Shown here piece by piece: positions 17,945-26,324 of a DNA stretch of 64,000 bases; the stretch's first letter is position 1, and the number at the start of each line of letters is the position of its first letter. The stretch comes from Candidatus Binatus soli. Its GTDB lineage: Bacteria; Desulfobacterota; Binatia; Binatales; Binataceae. The translations under genes and the position numbers were made by a program. The stretch spans positions 169,242-233,241 of the forward strand of contig DLMJ01000013.1 in assembly GCA_002479255.1 (NCBI GenBank). The letters are read 5' to 3'. Under the pieces are notes generated by a model, which was not told the DNA's origin, searched no databases, and worked only from the letters and a program-made list of their open reading frames with translations.

Positions 17945-18804
17945 TCGAGCGGCTCGTCGGCATCGAAGCCGTCGGATTCGCTTTCGCTGGAATCGGCGGC
18001 AACCAACGGTTCGTGTGGGTTCGACGCGTCGGCGACCAGCTTGCGCGACACGATGATAAACGCGGAATGCGCGATCATCCGGAAGTGCGGCCGCACGCTC
18101 ATCCCCTTTACCTGCCAATGACGAAGCAGCGTCTCGAAGCTTTCGATCTCGCCAAAATCGCTGCGAGCCTGAATCGCCTCGACCGTGTCCTTGAGCTGCA
18201 CGGCGGTCGGGACGTAGCAGACCAGCACGGCGCCGGGCCGAAGGGCGGACGCCGCGACCGCGAGCGCGCGCCCCGGCTCCGCCAGATCGAGGAACATCCG
18301 ATCGACGCCGGTTTCATCGAAGCCCGCGTAAAGATCGCGCACCTTGATTGTCCAGTTGGGCGCGTCGCCGAAAAATGCGGCCACGTTCTTGCGCGCGGTG
18401 TCGGCGAAATCCTCGCGCAGCTCGTAGGAGATCACCCGCCCCGCCGGCCCCACCGCTCTGAGCAGCGCAATCGTCAGCGCGCCCGCGCCCGTGCCGCCTT
18501 CTATCACCGTCGCGCCCGGAAACACGTCGCCCCAGACCAGCAGCGGCCCGGTGTCCTTGGGATAAATCACCTGCGACGCGCGCGGCAGATGCGGGATCAG
18601 GTCGGCGTAAGTCGGCCGCAACACCAGGAACGCCTCGCCGGTGGAGAACTTGACCCGCGATCCTTCCTCGACGCCGAACAAATCGTCGGCGCGCAGCTCG
18701 CCGCGGATGAGCAGCTTCTTGCCCGCCCGCAGCATCTTCAGGTAGCGGCGCCCCTTGCGATCGATGAAAATTACGGCGTCGTTTTCTTTGAGGCGCGAGT
18801 CCAA
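17941..18804 (-). CDS. trmI: tRNA (adenine-58-N1)-methyltransferase
   Basis: This 287-residue SAM-dependent methyltransferase forms m1A58 in the tRNA T-loop. The N-terminal beta domain is followed by the SAM-binding GGTGAGALT motif near residue 110 and by DLAEPGRAL, the family's motif IV region. The C-terminal tail is acidic and Ser-rich (ESESDGFDADE), unlike most TrmI proteins. It is first in a two-gene unit with the molybdopterin oxidoreductase, with a four-base stop/start overlap. Confidence 0.9.
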   Translation of the reverse strand: MDSRLKENDAVIFIDRKGRRYLKMLRAGKKLLIRGELRADDLFGVEEGSRVKFSTGEAFLVLRPTYADLIPHLPRASQVIYPKDTGPLLVWGDVFPGATVIEGGTGAGALTIALLRAVGPAGRVISYELREDFADTARKNVAAFFGDAPNWTIKVRDLYAGFDETGVDRMFLDLAEPGRALAVAASALRPGAVLVCYVPTAVQLKDTVEAIQARSDFGEIESFETLLRHWQVKGMSVRPHFRMIAHSAFIIVSRKLVADASNPHEPLVAADSSESESDGFDADEPLE

Positions 18805-18858
18805 GGTGATTCAACGCTTGCACGCATCGCGCGCGCCTGCAACGGTCGCGTCGGGCTA

Positions 18859-18930
18859 TTGACTACACGGCCTCGCGACCTTACCTTTGAGGATGCACCC
18901 GGCCAGATGGTATCATTCCAGTGGCCGGGT
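18859..18930 (+). promoter_or_regulatory. Candidate promoter and leader hairpin before the zinc-ribbon/secF cluster
   Basis: TTGACT (18859-18864) is followed after 17 bases by a weak -10, TACCTT (18882-18887). A 9-bp inverted repeat follows, ACCCGGCCA (18897-18905) pairing with TGGCCGGGT (18922-18930), then CGTTTTGCG. The hairpin would sit at the very 5' end of the transcript, 76 bases before the first gene, and could act as a terminator of upstream reading or an attenuator. The promoter is weak by consensus. Confidence 0.4.
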
Positions 18931-19005
18931 CGTTTTGCGTAAACGTTGATCTAATTTCCAAATCCAAATCGGGGCCGTTAGTCCAACTCGAGAGCATTTC
19001 ACGTC

Positions 19006-19176
19006 ATGGCAGAGAAAAAAGCGAAAACCGCTGAGAAGAACGCCGGCCTCCAGCAAAGACACATCTGTCCCGGTTGCGGAGCCGATAGCAAGGTGACCAA
19101 GTTCGCCGGCTTCGGCCGCAAGGGCTTCTACCTGGTCTGCGAGAAGAACTGCGGCTTCGTCGGACGCACGCGCTAA
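19006..19176 (+). CDS. Very small zinc-ribbon protein (56 aa), unknown
   Basis: This 56-residue basic protein has a Lys-rich N-terminus (MAEKKAKTAEKNAG) and then a compact zinc ribbon: CPGCG, an FGRKGFYLVC strand and CGF, ending GRTR. The sequence looks like a ribosome- or RNA-associated zinc ribbon, but I cannot match it to L28, L31, L32, L33 or L36. It lies 20 bases upstream of another Cys-pair protein and near secF, so a shared transcript is likely. Confidence 0.65.
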   Translation: MAEKKAKTAEKNAGLQQRHICPGCGADSKVTKFAGFGRKGFYLVCEKNCGFVGRTR

Positions 19177-19196
19177 GCGGGCAGGGGGGATTCACG

Positions 19197-19619
19197 ATGG
19201 GCAGAGCGCGCAAGAGCAAGACCTCCAAGCGCGACAAGTACGCCTCGTTCGGCGATCTGGCGGACGAGGCGGAGGAAGATGCCGACCTTCCCAAGGACGA
19301 AGCCGGCCGGCGAAAGATCAAGCGCCAGTACGGAGAACTGCTCGGCATCCGAATCGAGAAGCTGCGCGGAAGAATCCTCAACCGCGAACGAATCAACAAG
19401 ACGATCGAGGGTATCTACTTCATCTGCGGCGCATGCCTGAGAGTCTGTCACTCGCTCGACGACGGTCTCAGCGAGGATCCCGCCAATCAGAACAATCTCT
19501 GCGGCGCATGTGCGAAGGCCCAGGCCGCCGCCGATAGCGCCGCCGCGGCGGTCAAGGAAAGCGGCGGACCGTCGCGCCAGCCAACCCGATCGAGGCGCAA
19601 GCGCGCGGCCGCGAGCTGA
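19197..19619 (+). CDS. Basic protein with two CxxC pairs, unknown function
   Basis: This 140-residue protein has a Lys/Arg-rich N-terminus, an acidic stretch near residue 25 (LADEAEEDADLPKDEAG), a basic helix, and a central metal-binding region with CGACLRVC and then CGAC about 25 residues later. It ends in an Arg/Lys-rich tail (PTRSRRKRAAAS). The charge pattern suggests nucleic-acid binding, but no family is recognised. It lies between the 56-residue zinc ribbon and secF, all on the plus strand with gaps of 20-41 bases. Confidence 0.6.
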   Translation: MGRARKSKTSKRDKYASFGDLADEAEEDADLPKDEAGRRKIKRQYGELLGIRIEKLRGRILNRERINKTIEGIYFICGACLRVCHSLDDGLSEDPANQNNLCGACAKAQAAADSAAAAVKESGGPSRQPTRSRRKRAAAS

Positions 19620-19660
19620 GCGTACTTGTGCGCGCGACAGCGAAAAGCTAAACAGGGCCG

Positions 19661-20596
19661 ATGTCATTACAGCTGATCTCTCCCGACATCAATCTCGATT
19701 TCGTCGGGAAGCGCTATTTCTTCATCGCACTATCGACCGCGATCAATATCCTGGCGATCGTGCTGCTGTTCACCAAGGGCCTCAACTACGGCGTCGATTT
19801 TGCCGGCGGCAGCGTCGCGCAAATCGAGTTCACCGCCCGCACCAACGGCGACGCGATTCGCAAGGCGCTCGCGCCGCTCGATCTTGGCGAAGTCACCGTC
19901 CAGGACTTCGGCAAGGCCGGCCAGTCTTTTCTCGCGCGCTTCCAGGCGGTCAAGAACATCGGCAGCATCGGGCCCAGGCTCGAGACCGCGCTAGACAAAG
20001 CCTACGGCCCGGGCGCCGCGAAAGTGGTGCGAGTGGAAAGCGTCGGCGCCAAAGTCGGCAGCGATTTGCGCCGCAAGGGCTTCTTCGCGGTTATCATCGC
20101 GACCATCTTCATGGGCGTGTACATCGCGATCCAGTTCCGCCACGTGAGCTGGAGTTTCGGCGCCGGCGCTGTGATTGCGCTCATCCACGACGTGATGGTC
20201 GTGATGTGCGCGCTGGTGATCGCGCAGTACCAGTTCGATTTGACGACGCTCGCCGCGGTGCTGACCGTTATCGGTTACTCGGTCCACGACACCATCATCG
20301 TCTCGGACCGCATCCGCGAGGATTCGGCCAAGCGCCGGCGCGAGCCGATCGCATCGATCATGAATCGCGCGATCAACGAGACTCTCTCGCGCACCATCCT
20401 GACTTCGGGCACCGCAATCACCGTGTTGATCTCGCTGCTCGCGTTCGGCGGGCCGATCCTGCGCCCGTCGGCGTTTACGCTGCTGATCGGCTTCATCACG
20501 GGCACTTATTCCTCGATCTATATCGCGGGCCCCGTGGTGCTGTTCTGGGAGGGCGGTTCCGGCCGCACTCGAACGGCCTCCTCGCGCGCGGCCTGA
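19661..20596 (+). CDS. secF: Protein translocase subunit SecF
   Basis: The product works with SecD to drive the proton-motive-force-dependent late steps of Sec export at the inner membrane. The 311-residue protein has the SecF N-terminal signature (NYGVDFAGGS near residue 45), an extended periplasmic domain, and the six-helix RND-like core with the YSVHDTIIVSDRIRE box near residue 205. Length is normal. The usual upstream partners secD and yajC are not adjacent; instead two small Cys-pair protein genes precede it. Confidence 0.92.
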   Translation: MSLQLISPDINLDFVGKRYFFIALSTAINILAIVLLFTKGLNYGVDFAGGSVAQIEFTARTNGDAIRKALAPLDLGEVTVQDFGKAGQSFLARFQAVKNIGSIGPRLETALDKAYGPGAAKVVRVESVGAKVGSDLRRKGFFAVIIATIFMGVYIAIQFRHVSWSFGAGAVIALIHDVMVVMCALVIAQYQFDLTTLAAVLTVIGYSVHDTIIVSDRIREDSAKRRREPIASIMNRAINETLSRTILTSGTAITVLISLLAFGGPILRPSAFTLLIGFITGTYSSIYIAGPVVLFWEGGSGRTRTASSRAA

Positions 20597-20645
20597 AAGC
20601 GCCGGCCAGCCTCACGATTCGCCGATACGGTGGACTGCGTTCACC

Positions 20646-20966
20646 TTGCCAACAACGTTGAAAACCGGCCGCGGCATCTACACGATCGCGAGCGCCGCGC
20701 CGCTTGGGCGCGCCACCGGCTCAGTCGTGTTGACGCTCAGCCTCGAGCGTGCGGACGGAATCGAGAGGGTTGCGCTAAGATGCCGCATCGCGACGGGGTT
20801 GATCGGCAATTCGGATTCGGACTCTCCTGAAAAATTGATCGAGCGGATTGCGCCGTGGCTCGAGCGCGAATTCGAGCAAACGCGCGAGGCCGCCCTGAAG
20901 TCGATCCGCACCGAGCGCCACTTGCTGGAGATTTCGTTCGACCCAACAAATCCTGGCCCCTTCTGA
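20646..20966 (+). CDS. Hypothetical protein (106 aa)
   Basis: This 106-residue protein would start at TTG 20646. It is a mixed alpha/beta polypeptide with an antiparallel-strand-like first half (GSVVLTLSLERADGIERVAL) and an amphipathic helix (LIERIAPWLEREFEQTREAALKS, split here into two pieces: LIERIAPWLEREF and EQTREAALKS). No signal peptide, membrane helix or metal motif is present. It lies between secF and a GNAT gene. No family recognised; the rare start codon lowers certainty. Confidence 0.5.
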   Translation: MPTTLKTGRGIYTIASAAPLGRATGSVVLTLSLERADGIERVALRCRIATGLIGNSDSDSPEKLIERIAPWLEREFEQTREAALKSIRTERHLLEISFDPTNPGPF

Positions 20967-20985
20967 CTCACGGAGGAACTCTGCG

Positions 20986-21471
20986 ATGGCTGTTCAGATT
21001 CGCCGCGCCACCGAATCCGATATCCCGGAGCTTTCGCGGCTGGTGGCAGCGCTGGCGGCATGGGAGGAAGCGCTCGATCCGCGCGCACGTTTCGATTGGG
21101 ACGGAATTCGCGATGCGCCCAACTGGCTGAAACTGGTGCTCAATCGCGAGCATCACGCAATTTGGGTCGCAAGCTCCGACGCGCGCATTGTCGGTCATCT
21201 CTGGATTCGCCTCAAACGCAATAGCGATGGCGCCATTCCTCAATCGATCGGCTATATCAGCCAGGCTTTTATGGAGGAGAACTTTCGAGGAAGGGGCCTA
21301 ATGAAGCCGATGCTAAAAGAAGCCTACGAATGGTTCCGCGATGCGGGTATCACGGTCGTCACGTTGAGCGTGCTTCATCGCAACTGGATCGGCGCGACGG
21401 CATGGCGTCGCCTGGGCTTCAGCGATTGGCGCGAAGAGCTGCGGATGGACCTGAAACCGCGCCCGAAATAG
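20986..21471 (+). CDS. GNAT-family N-acetyltransferase
   Basis: This 161-residue protein has the GNAT fold: an N-terminal IRRATESDIPELSRLVAAL helix region, the acetyl-CoA-binding loop in NFRGRGLMKPMLKEAYEW (Q/RxxGxG/A-like) near residue 105, and a C-terminal HRNWIGATAWRRLGF block. A strong ribosome-binding site, GGAGGA, lies about 9 bases before the ATG. It probably acetylates a small amine or protein N-terminus; the substrate is unknown. It is the last gene before the isc promoter region. Confidence 0.85.
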   Translation: MAVQIRRATESDIPELSRLVAALAAWEEALDPRARFDWDGIRDAPNWLKLVLNREHHAIWVASSDARIVGHLWIRLKRNSDGAIPQSIGYISQAFMEENFRGRGLMKPMLKEAYEWFRDAGITVVTLSVLHRNWIGATAWRRLGFSDWREELRMDLKPRPK

Positions 21472-21516
21472 CTCGATCGCTGCGTCTTTGACCGTCCGGT
21501 AAGGGTCATATTGTCC

Positions 21517-21564
21517 TTGACAAACGGACCCAATCGCCTTACTAGACTAACTGGGTCCAGTATT
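21517..21564 (+). promoter_or_regulatory. isc promoter P1 with operator-like element
   Basis: TTGACA (21517-21522) and TACTAG (21540-21545) are spaced by 17 bases. CTAACTGGGTCCAGTATT (21547-21564) starts 1 base after the -10. An inverted copy of part of it, GGACCCA, lies at 21526-21532 between -35 and -10, giving a GGACCCA/TGGGTCC inverted repeat around the -10. The same CTAAC...GGTCCA.TATT motif follows the -10 of the second promoter, so it is a good candidate operator for an Fe-S-sensing Rrf2/IscR-type repressor. No such regulator gene is in the window. Confidence 0.55.
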
Positions 21565-21595
21565 TGATCAGGCAACTGATTCGGGTGGATTCCGG

Positions 21596-21644
21596 TTGAC
21601 TATGGCGGCGAAAGGCCTATATTATACCTAACAGGTCCACTATT
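21596..21644 (+). promoter_or_regulatory. isc promoter P2 with the same operator-like element
   Basis: TTGACT (21596-21601) and TATTAT (21620-21625) are spaced by 18 bases; TATATT at 21618-21623 is an alternative. CTAACAGGTCCACTATT (21628-21644) lies just downstream, 81 bases after the copy in P1 and at almost the same distance from the -10. The element would cover the transcription start. iscS begins at 21702. Confidence 0.6.
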
Positions 21645-21701
21645 AAGGATTGGAGCGTTTATCGTTTTTCACAGGAACGCCGTAAGAGACCGAGAGAGAA
21701 G

Positions 21702-22919
21702 ATGCTGAAGAAGCCCGTTTACATGGACAATCACGCGACCACGCGCGTCGATTCCCGCGTGCTCGATGCGATGCTTCCGTATTTCACTGAGAAGTACGGC
21801 AACGCCGCCAGCCGCAACCACAGCTTCGGCTGGGAGGCGGAAGAGGCCGTCGATCGCTCGCGCAACCAGATCGCGGCGCTGATTGGCGCCAAGTCCAAGG
21901 AAATCATTTTTACCAGCGGCGCCACCGAATCCGACAACCTGGCGATCAAGGGCGTCGTCGAGTTTTACAAGGACAAGGGCAGCCACGTCATCAGCTGCGT
22001 CACCGAGCACAAGGCCGTGCTCGACAGTTGCCGCGCGCTGGAGCGGGCGGGCAAGGCCACGGTCACGTATCTGCCGGTTGACAAGTACGGGATGGTCGAT
22101 CCCGACGCGGTGCGCCGCGCGATCACCGACAAGACCGTGCTGATCACGATCATGTGGGCCAACAACGAGATCGGCACGATTCATCCGATCGCGGAGATCG
22201 GCAGGATCGCCAAGGAAAAGGGCATCATCTTTCATAGCGATGCGGTTCAGGCGATTGGCAAGGTGCCGGTCGATTTCGAAAAGGCGGGCGTCGATCTCGC
22301 GTCGATAACCGCGCACAAGATTTATGGGCCCAAGGGAATCGGCGCGATCTATGTTCGCTCCAAGGGACCGCGCGTGCGGCTGACTCCGATGATGGACGGT
22401 GGCGGCCATGAGCGCGGGATGCGCTCGGGGACGCTCAACGTGCCGGGAATCGTCGGCCTGGGCGCGGCGTGCGAAATCGCGGGAATGGAAATGTCCGAGG
22501 AAGCGCGGCGCCTGATTCAGTTGCGCAGTCAGCTGCAGGCGGGGCTGTTCGAGCGCCTCGACGAAATTTATCTCAACGGTCATCCCACCGAGCGTCTCCC
22601 CGGCAATCTGAACGTGAGCTTCGCCTACGTCGAAGGCGAGTCGCTGCTGATGGGTATCAACGATATCGCGGTCAGCTCGGGCTCCGCGTGCACGTCGGCG
22701 ACGCTCGAGCCGTCGTACGTGATCCGCGCGCTCGGCATCGACGACGAACTGGCCCACAGTTCGATTCGTTTCGGGCTGGGCCGCTTCAACACGCTGGAAG
22801 AAGTCGACTACGTGACGGACCGGGTCAGCAAGGAAGTGAAGCGGCTGCGCGAAATGTCGCCGCTGTACGAGATGGCGAAGGAAGGAATCGATCTCAAGTC
22901 GGTCAATTGGAAGTCATAA
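21702..22919 (+). CDS. iscS: Cysteine desulfurase IscS
   Basis: This PLP enzyme takes sulfur from L-cysteine as a persulfide and passes it to IscU and other acceptors. The 405-residue protein has NNEIGTI, the Schiff-base Lys206 in TAHKIYGPKG and the mobile catalytic Cys330 in SSGSACTS, aligning with E. coli IscS K206 and C328. The long class I active-site loop is intact. It is the first gene of the isc operon, followed by iscU after 37 bases. The GAGAGAGAAG before the ATG is a plausible ribosome-binding site. Confidence 0.97.
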   Translation: MLKKPVYMDNHATTRVDSRVLDAMLPYFTEKYGNAASRNHSFGWEAEEAVDRSRNQIAALIGAKSKEIIFTSGATESDNLAIKGVVEFYKDKGSHVISCVTEHKAVLDSCRALERAGKATVTYLPVDKYGMVDPDAVRRAITDKTVLITIMWANNEIGTIHPIAEIGRIAKEKGIIFHSDAVQAIGKVPVDFEKAGVDLASITAHKIYGPKGIGAIYVRSKGPRVRLTPMMDGGGHERGMRSGTLNVPGIVGLGAACEIAGMEMSEEARRLIQLRSQLQAGLFERLDEIYLNGHPTERLPGNLNVSFAYVEGESLLMGINDIAVSSGSACTSATLEPSYVIRALGIDDELAHSSIRFGLGRFNTLEEVDYVTDRVSKEVKRLREMSPLYEMAKEGIDLKSVNWKS

Positions 22920-22956
22920 CACAACGTCATATCGACGCGCCGCTTCAGGAAAAATC

Positions 22957-23382
22957 ATGGCTTATTCGGAAAAGGTTATCGAGCACTACAGCAATCCGCG
23001 CAACGTCGGCAGCTTCCCCAAGGACGAGCCCAACGTCGGCACCGGCGTCGTCGGCGCGCCGGAATGTGGCGACGTGATGAAGCTGCAGTTGAAGATCAGC
23101 GACAACGGCGTGATCGAGGATGCGCGCTTCAAGACCTTCGGATGCGGCAGCGCGATCGCAAGTTCGAGCTACGTCACCGAACTCGTCAAGGGCAAGCATA
23201 TCGACGAGGCGATGACGATTAAGAACACCGTCATCGTCAAGGAACTCAACCTGCCGCCCGTCAAGATTCACTGCTCCGTGCTCGCCGAGGACGCGATCAA
23301 GGCCGCGATCGCCGACTGGCGCAAGCGCAAGGGCGACAACGGCGCCTCAGGCGAGCAGCCGCACCAGTCGAAGGAGGCGTAG
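22957..23382 (+). CDS. iscU: Fe-S cluster scaffold protein IscU
   Basis: This is the scaffold on which [2Fe-2S] clusters are assembled. The 141-residue protein keeps all key residues: Cys37 and Asp39 (PECGDV), Cys63 (FGCGS), and Cys106 with the HscA-recognition motif LPPVK at 99-103. A 15-residue polar tail is longer than in E. coli. It lies between iscS and iscA, as in canonical isc operons. Confidence 0.97.
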   Translation: MAYSEKVIEHYSNPRNVGSFPKDEPNVGTGVVGAPECGDVMKLQLKISDNGVIEDARFKTFGCGSAIASSSYVTELVKGKHIDEAMTIKNTVIVKELNLPPVKIHCSVLAEDAIKAAIADWRKRKGDNGASGEQPHQSKEA

Positions 23383-23388
23383 TCTTAC

Positions 23389-23709
23389 GTGGTGATTTCA
23401 CTTTCCGAGGGCGCCGCCCAGAAGATCAAGCAACTCGTCGCCGACAAGGGCGAAGGCGCCGGACTGCGCGTAAAGGTCGTTGGCGGTGGATGCTCGGGCT
23501 TGCAATACCGGATGGAAATCGACGCCGCCAAAGAGCGCGACAAGGTTTTCGAGCGCGACGGCGCGCGTCTGATCGTGGACAAGAAAAGTTTTCTCTACCT
23601 CAACGGCTCCGAGCTCGACTACGGCGAAGAACTGATGTCGTCGGGCTTCAAGGTCGTCAATCCAAACGCCAAGCGCAGTTGCGGATGCGGAGAATCGTTC
23701 GTCGTATGA
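23389..23709 (+). CDS. iscA: A-type Fe-S carrier protein IscA
   Basis: This 106-residue A-type carrier transfers or stores Fe-S clusters. The three conserved cysteines are Cys35 (GGGCSG) and Cys98/Cys100 (SCGCGESF). The GTG start is 6 bases after the iscU stop; a second GTG at 23392 is also possible. IscA, SufA and ErpA cannot be separated on sequence alone, but the position inside the isc operon favours IscA. Confidence 0.93.
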   Translation: MVISLSEGAAQKIKQLVADKGEGAGLRVKVVGGGCSGLQYRMEIDAAKERDKVFERDGARLIVDKKSFLYLNGSELDYGEELMSSGFKVVNPNAKRSCGCGESFVV

Positions 23710-23739
23710 ACGAGCGGATGTGGGGACTGCTGTCTCAAG

Positions 23740-24381
23740 ATGATCGAATGCCCTTCATGTGGACGGCGGCAGGAGCCGCTGCTGACTTGCGCTGATTGCG
23801 GGTCGCCGCTGGCGGCGCCGCTCGGCTGTTTTGCCGCGCTGGGGCTGCCCCGGAAGCTGGCGATCGATCTTGGCGCGCTCGAGCGCCGCTATCACGAGTT
23901 GAGCCGCAAGATTCATCCCGATCGGTTCGCATCCAGCGCCGCCCCGGTGCGCGACGCGAGTCTCCGCGCGACCGCGACTCTCACCCGCAGCTACCGCACG
24001 CTCCGCGATCCGGTCGCCCGCGGCCTTTACTGGCTCGAACTAAACGGTGAAAAGCTCGCCGAGAACAACAAACGCGTTCCGCCCGATCTCGCCGAGCTGG
24101 TTTTCGAGGTGCAGGAGCAACTCGCCGAGATGCACGATGCCCCCGCTGACTCGGACGCGGCGCGCGAACTCGCAGCCCAGGTCGTCGCGCGGCGCGGGCA
24201 GCTTCAAACCGCGATGGATGCCAACGTGGCCGAACTCGAGCGAAATTTCGTGAAATGCGATCAGCGCCCGGATGAAAAGATGCTTACATTGCAGCTAAAG
24301 CCGATTCTTTCGAGCATCGCCTACCTGCGTACTCTGATTCGCGACGTCGATCGCGCGGTCGAGAACTCAAAGGCCGCCTGA
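23740..24381 (+). CDS. hscB: Fe-S assembly J-domain co-chaperone HscB with N-terminal zinc-binding tetracysteine
   Basis: HscB delivers IscU to HscA and stimulates its ATPase. The 213-residue protein has the J-domain HPD motif at residues 59-61 and the C-terminal three-helix IscU-binding domain. Unlike E. coli HscB (171 aa) it has an N-terminal extension with Cys4, Cys7, Cys17 and Cys20 (CPSCG...CADCG), resembling the metal-binding N-terminus of eukaryotic HSCB. The gap to hscA is 22 bases. Confidence 0.93.
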   Translation: MIECPSCGRRQEPLLTCADCGSPLAAPLGCFAALGLPRKLAIDLGALERRYHELSRKIHPDRFASSAAPVRDASLRATATLTRSYRTLRDPVARGLYWLELNGEKLAENNKRVPPDLAELVFEVQEQLAEMHDAPADSDAARELAAQVVARRGQLQTAMDANVAELERNFVKCDQRPDEKMLTLQLKPILSSIAYLRTLIRDVDRAVENSKAA

Positions 24382-24403
24382 CAAAGCAGCCTGATAAAGC
24401 AAG

Positions 24404-26281
24404 ATGTCCCGAATTTTTGGAATAGACCTCGGCACCACCAACAGCCTGATCGCCGCCATGGAAGACGGCGCGCCGCGCGTAATCGCGGTGGGCGGGAGCA
24501 ACAGGGCTCTGCTGCCGAGCGTCGTCGCGATTGCGCCCGACGGCGCCATCACCGTTGGCGAACGCGCCATCGAGATGGAACCGCATCTGACTGTCGAACG
24601 CGACGGCCGCGTGAGCGCGGTCGGTTTTGCCAGCGGCGAGTACGGCGCCGTCATTCGATCCGTCAAGCGCTACATGGGATTGGGCGGCGACGAGATCGCG
24701 CCCGAAGATCGCGCGCGCTATACGTTCGCTGATCTAAGCGGCCCGGTGGTGCGCTTTCAAATTGGCACGCGCGTCTTCACGCCCTCGCAAATCTCCGCCG
24801 AGATTCTGCGCGCCCTCAAGGACGGCGCCGAACGCGCCCTCCGCGCGGCCGGCAAAGAAGAAAAAGTCGAGCGCGTTGTCATCACCGTTCCCGCCTACTT
24901 CAACGACGGCCAGCGCCAAGCCACCAAGGATGCCGGCCGTCTCGCCGGTCTCGAAGTCGTGCGCCTGGTGAACGAGCCGACCGCCGCGTCACTCGCCTAC
25001 GGCTTGAACAAGAGGGCGGCCGGCAACGTCGCCGTGTTCGATTTCGGCGGCGGCACCTTCGACATCTCGATTCTCAGCATCAAGGAGGGAATCTTCGAGG
25101 TCCTTGCGACCAACGGCGATACCCATCTCGGTGGCGACGACATCGACCGCGTGATCGTCGATTGGCTGCTCGCTGAACTCCCCGACGCCCGCAAGCTCGA
25201 TCGCCACGTCTGGAACAGCGCTCGCATGGCCGCCGAGAACGCCAAAAAACGCCTCACCGACGTTGCCGAGACGCCCGTCGTCGTCGAACTCCCCGGCCAC
25301 TCGATTCGCAAGCACTTGACCCGTGACGCCCTCGATCAGATGGCCGAGCCTTTCCTCGCGCGCACTCTCAAGCGATGCGAACTGGCCATTGCCGACGCCA
25401 AGCTCACGCCCGCCGGCATCGACGCTGTCGTTCTGGTCGGTGGCTCGACGCGGATGCCGCTGGTCCGCCGGCGCGTTGCCGCGATGTTCCACAAGGAACC
25501 CCTGTGTTTGATCGATCCCGACCAGATCGTCGCTCTGGGCGCCGCCGTTCAGGCTTCTGTGCTAATGGGCATGCAGGGCGACATGCTCCTGCTCGACGTG
25601 GTTCCCCTCTCGCTAGGCATCGAAACGATGGGCGGCGTGATGGAACGTCTTATACATCGTAATACCACTATTCCGACCAGCGTAGGTGAAGGTTTCACTA
25701 CGGCTGTGGATAATCAAACACATGTTGATATCCATGTTTTGCAAGGAGAGCGCGAGCTTGCTAAAGATTGCCGTAGTTTAGCGCGCTTCAAGCTGGGGCC
25801 GATTCAGCCCCAGCCGGCGGGTGTTCCGCGCATCGAGGTCACTTTCCTCATCGATGCAAACGGGATACTAAATGTCAATGCGCGCGATGAGCGCACGGGC
25901 CGCGAGCATTCGGTCGACGTCAAGCCAAGCTATGGACTGACGGACGATGAAATCGAGCGAATGCTCGAAGAGGCCATTGATCTCGGGGAGCAGGATCTCG
26001 AGGAGCGCCTGCTGATTTCGTACCGCAACGACGCCGAGCAAATCCTGGGCGCACTTCGAAAGCAGCTCGGCGAATTCGGCGCCCTGGTCGATGGCAGCGA
26101 GCGCGCGCGCATGGACGAGGTGGTGGAGCGGCTGGAGGCGGCCCGAACCGGAACCGATCGCGAGCTAATCGCAAAACTCGTCGAGGAGCTGAACGAGGTT
26201 ACCACTCCGTTCGCGAAACGGATCATGGACGCCGCTATCAAGCTGGCGCTCGAGAAGAAATCAGTGGAGGAACTTTCCTAG
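24404..26281 (+). CDS. hscA: Fe-S assembly Hsp70 chaperone HscA
   Basis: This 625-residue specialised Hsp70 binds the IscU LPPVK motif and promotes cluster transfer. The ATPase domain starts GIDLGTTNSLIA (residues 5-16), with the phosphate-2 loop FDFGGGTFDISI and adenosine motif VVLVGGSTRMPLVR. A substrate-binding domain and a helical lid follow. The lid is shorter than DnaK's and lacks the EEVD-like tail. It follows hscB and precedes iscX. No ferredoxin (fdx) gene follows it, unlike the proteobacterial operon. Confidence 0.95.
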   Translation: MSRIFGIDLGTTNSLIAAMEDGAPRVIAVGGSNRALLPSVVAIAPDGAITVGERAIEMEPHLTVERDGRVSAVGFASGEYGAVIRSVKRYMGLGGDEIAPEDRARYTFADLSGPVVRFQIGTRVFTPSQISAEILRALKDGAERALRAAGKEEKVERVVITVPAYFNDGQRQATKDAGRLAGLEVVRLVNEPTAASLAYGLNKRAAGNVAVFDFGGGTFDISILSIKEGIFEVLATNGDTHLGGDDIDRVIVDWLLAELPDARKLDRHVWNSARMAAENAKKRLTDVAETPVVVELPGHSIRKHLTRDALDQMAEPFLARTLKRCELAIADAKLTPAGIDAVVLVGGSTRMPLVRRRVAAMFHKEPLCLIDPDQIVALGAAVQASVLMGMQGDMLLLDVVPLSLGIETMGGVMERLIHRNTTIPTSVGEGFTTAVDNQTHVDIHVLQGERELAKDCRSLARFKLGPIQPQPAGVPRIEVTFLIDANGILNVNARDERTGREHSVDVKPSYGLTDDEIERMLEEAIDLGEQDLEERLLISYRNDAEQILGALRKQLGEFGALVDGSERARMDEVVERLEAARTGTDRELIAKLVEELNEVTTPFAKRIMDAAIKLALEKKSVEELS

Positions 26282-26324
26282 CAAGGTAATTTGCAACGCA
26301 AGCCGGGCGAGGGACGTATTGACG

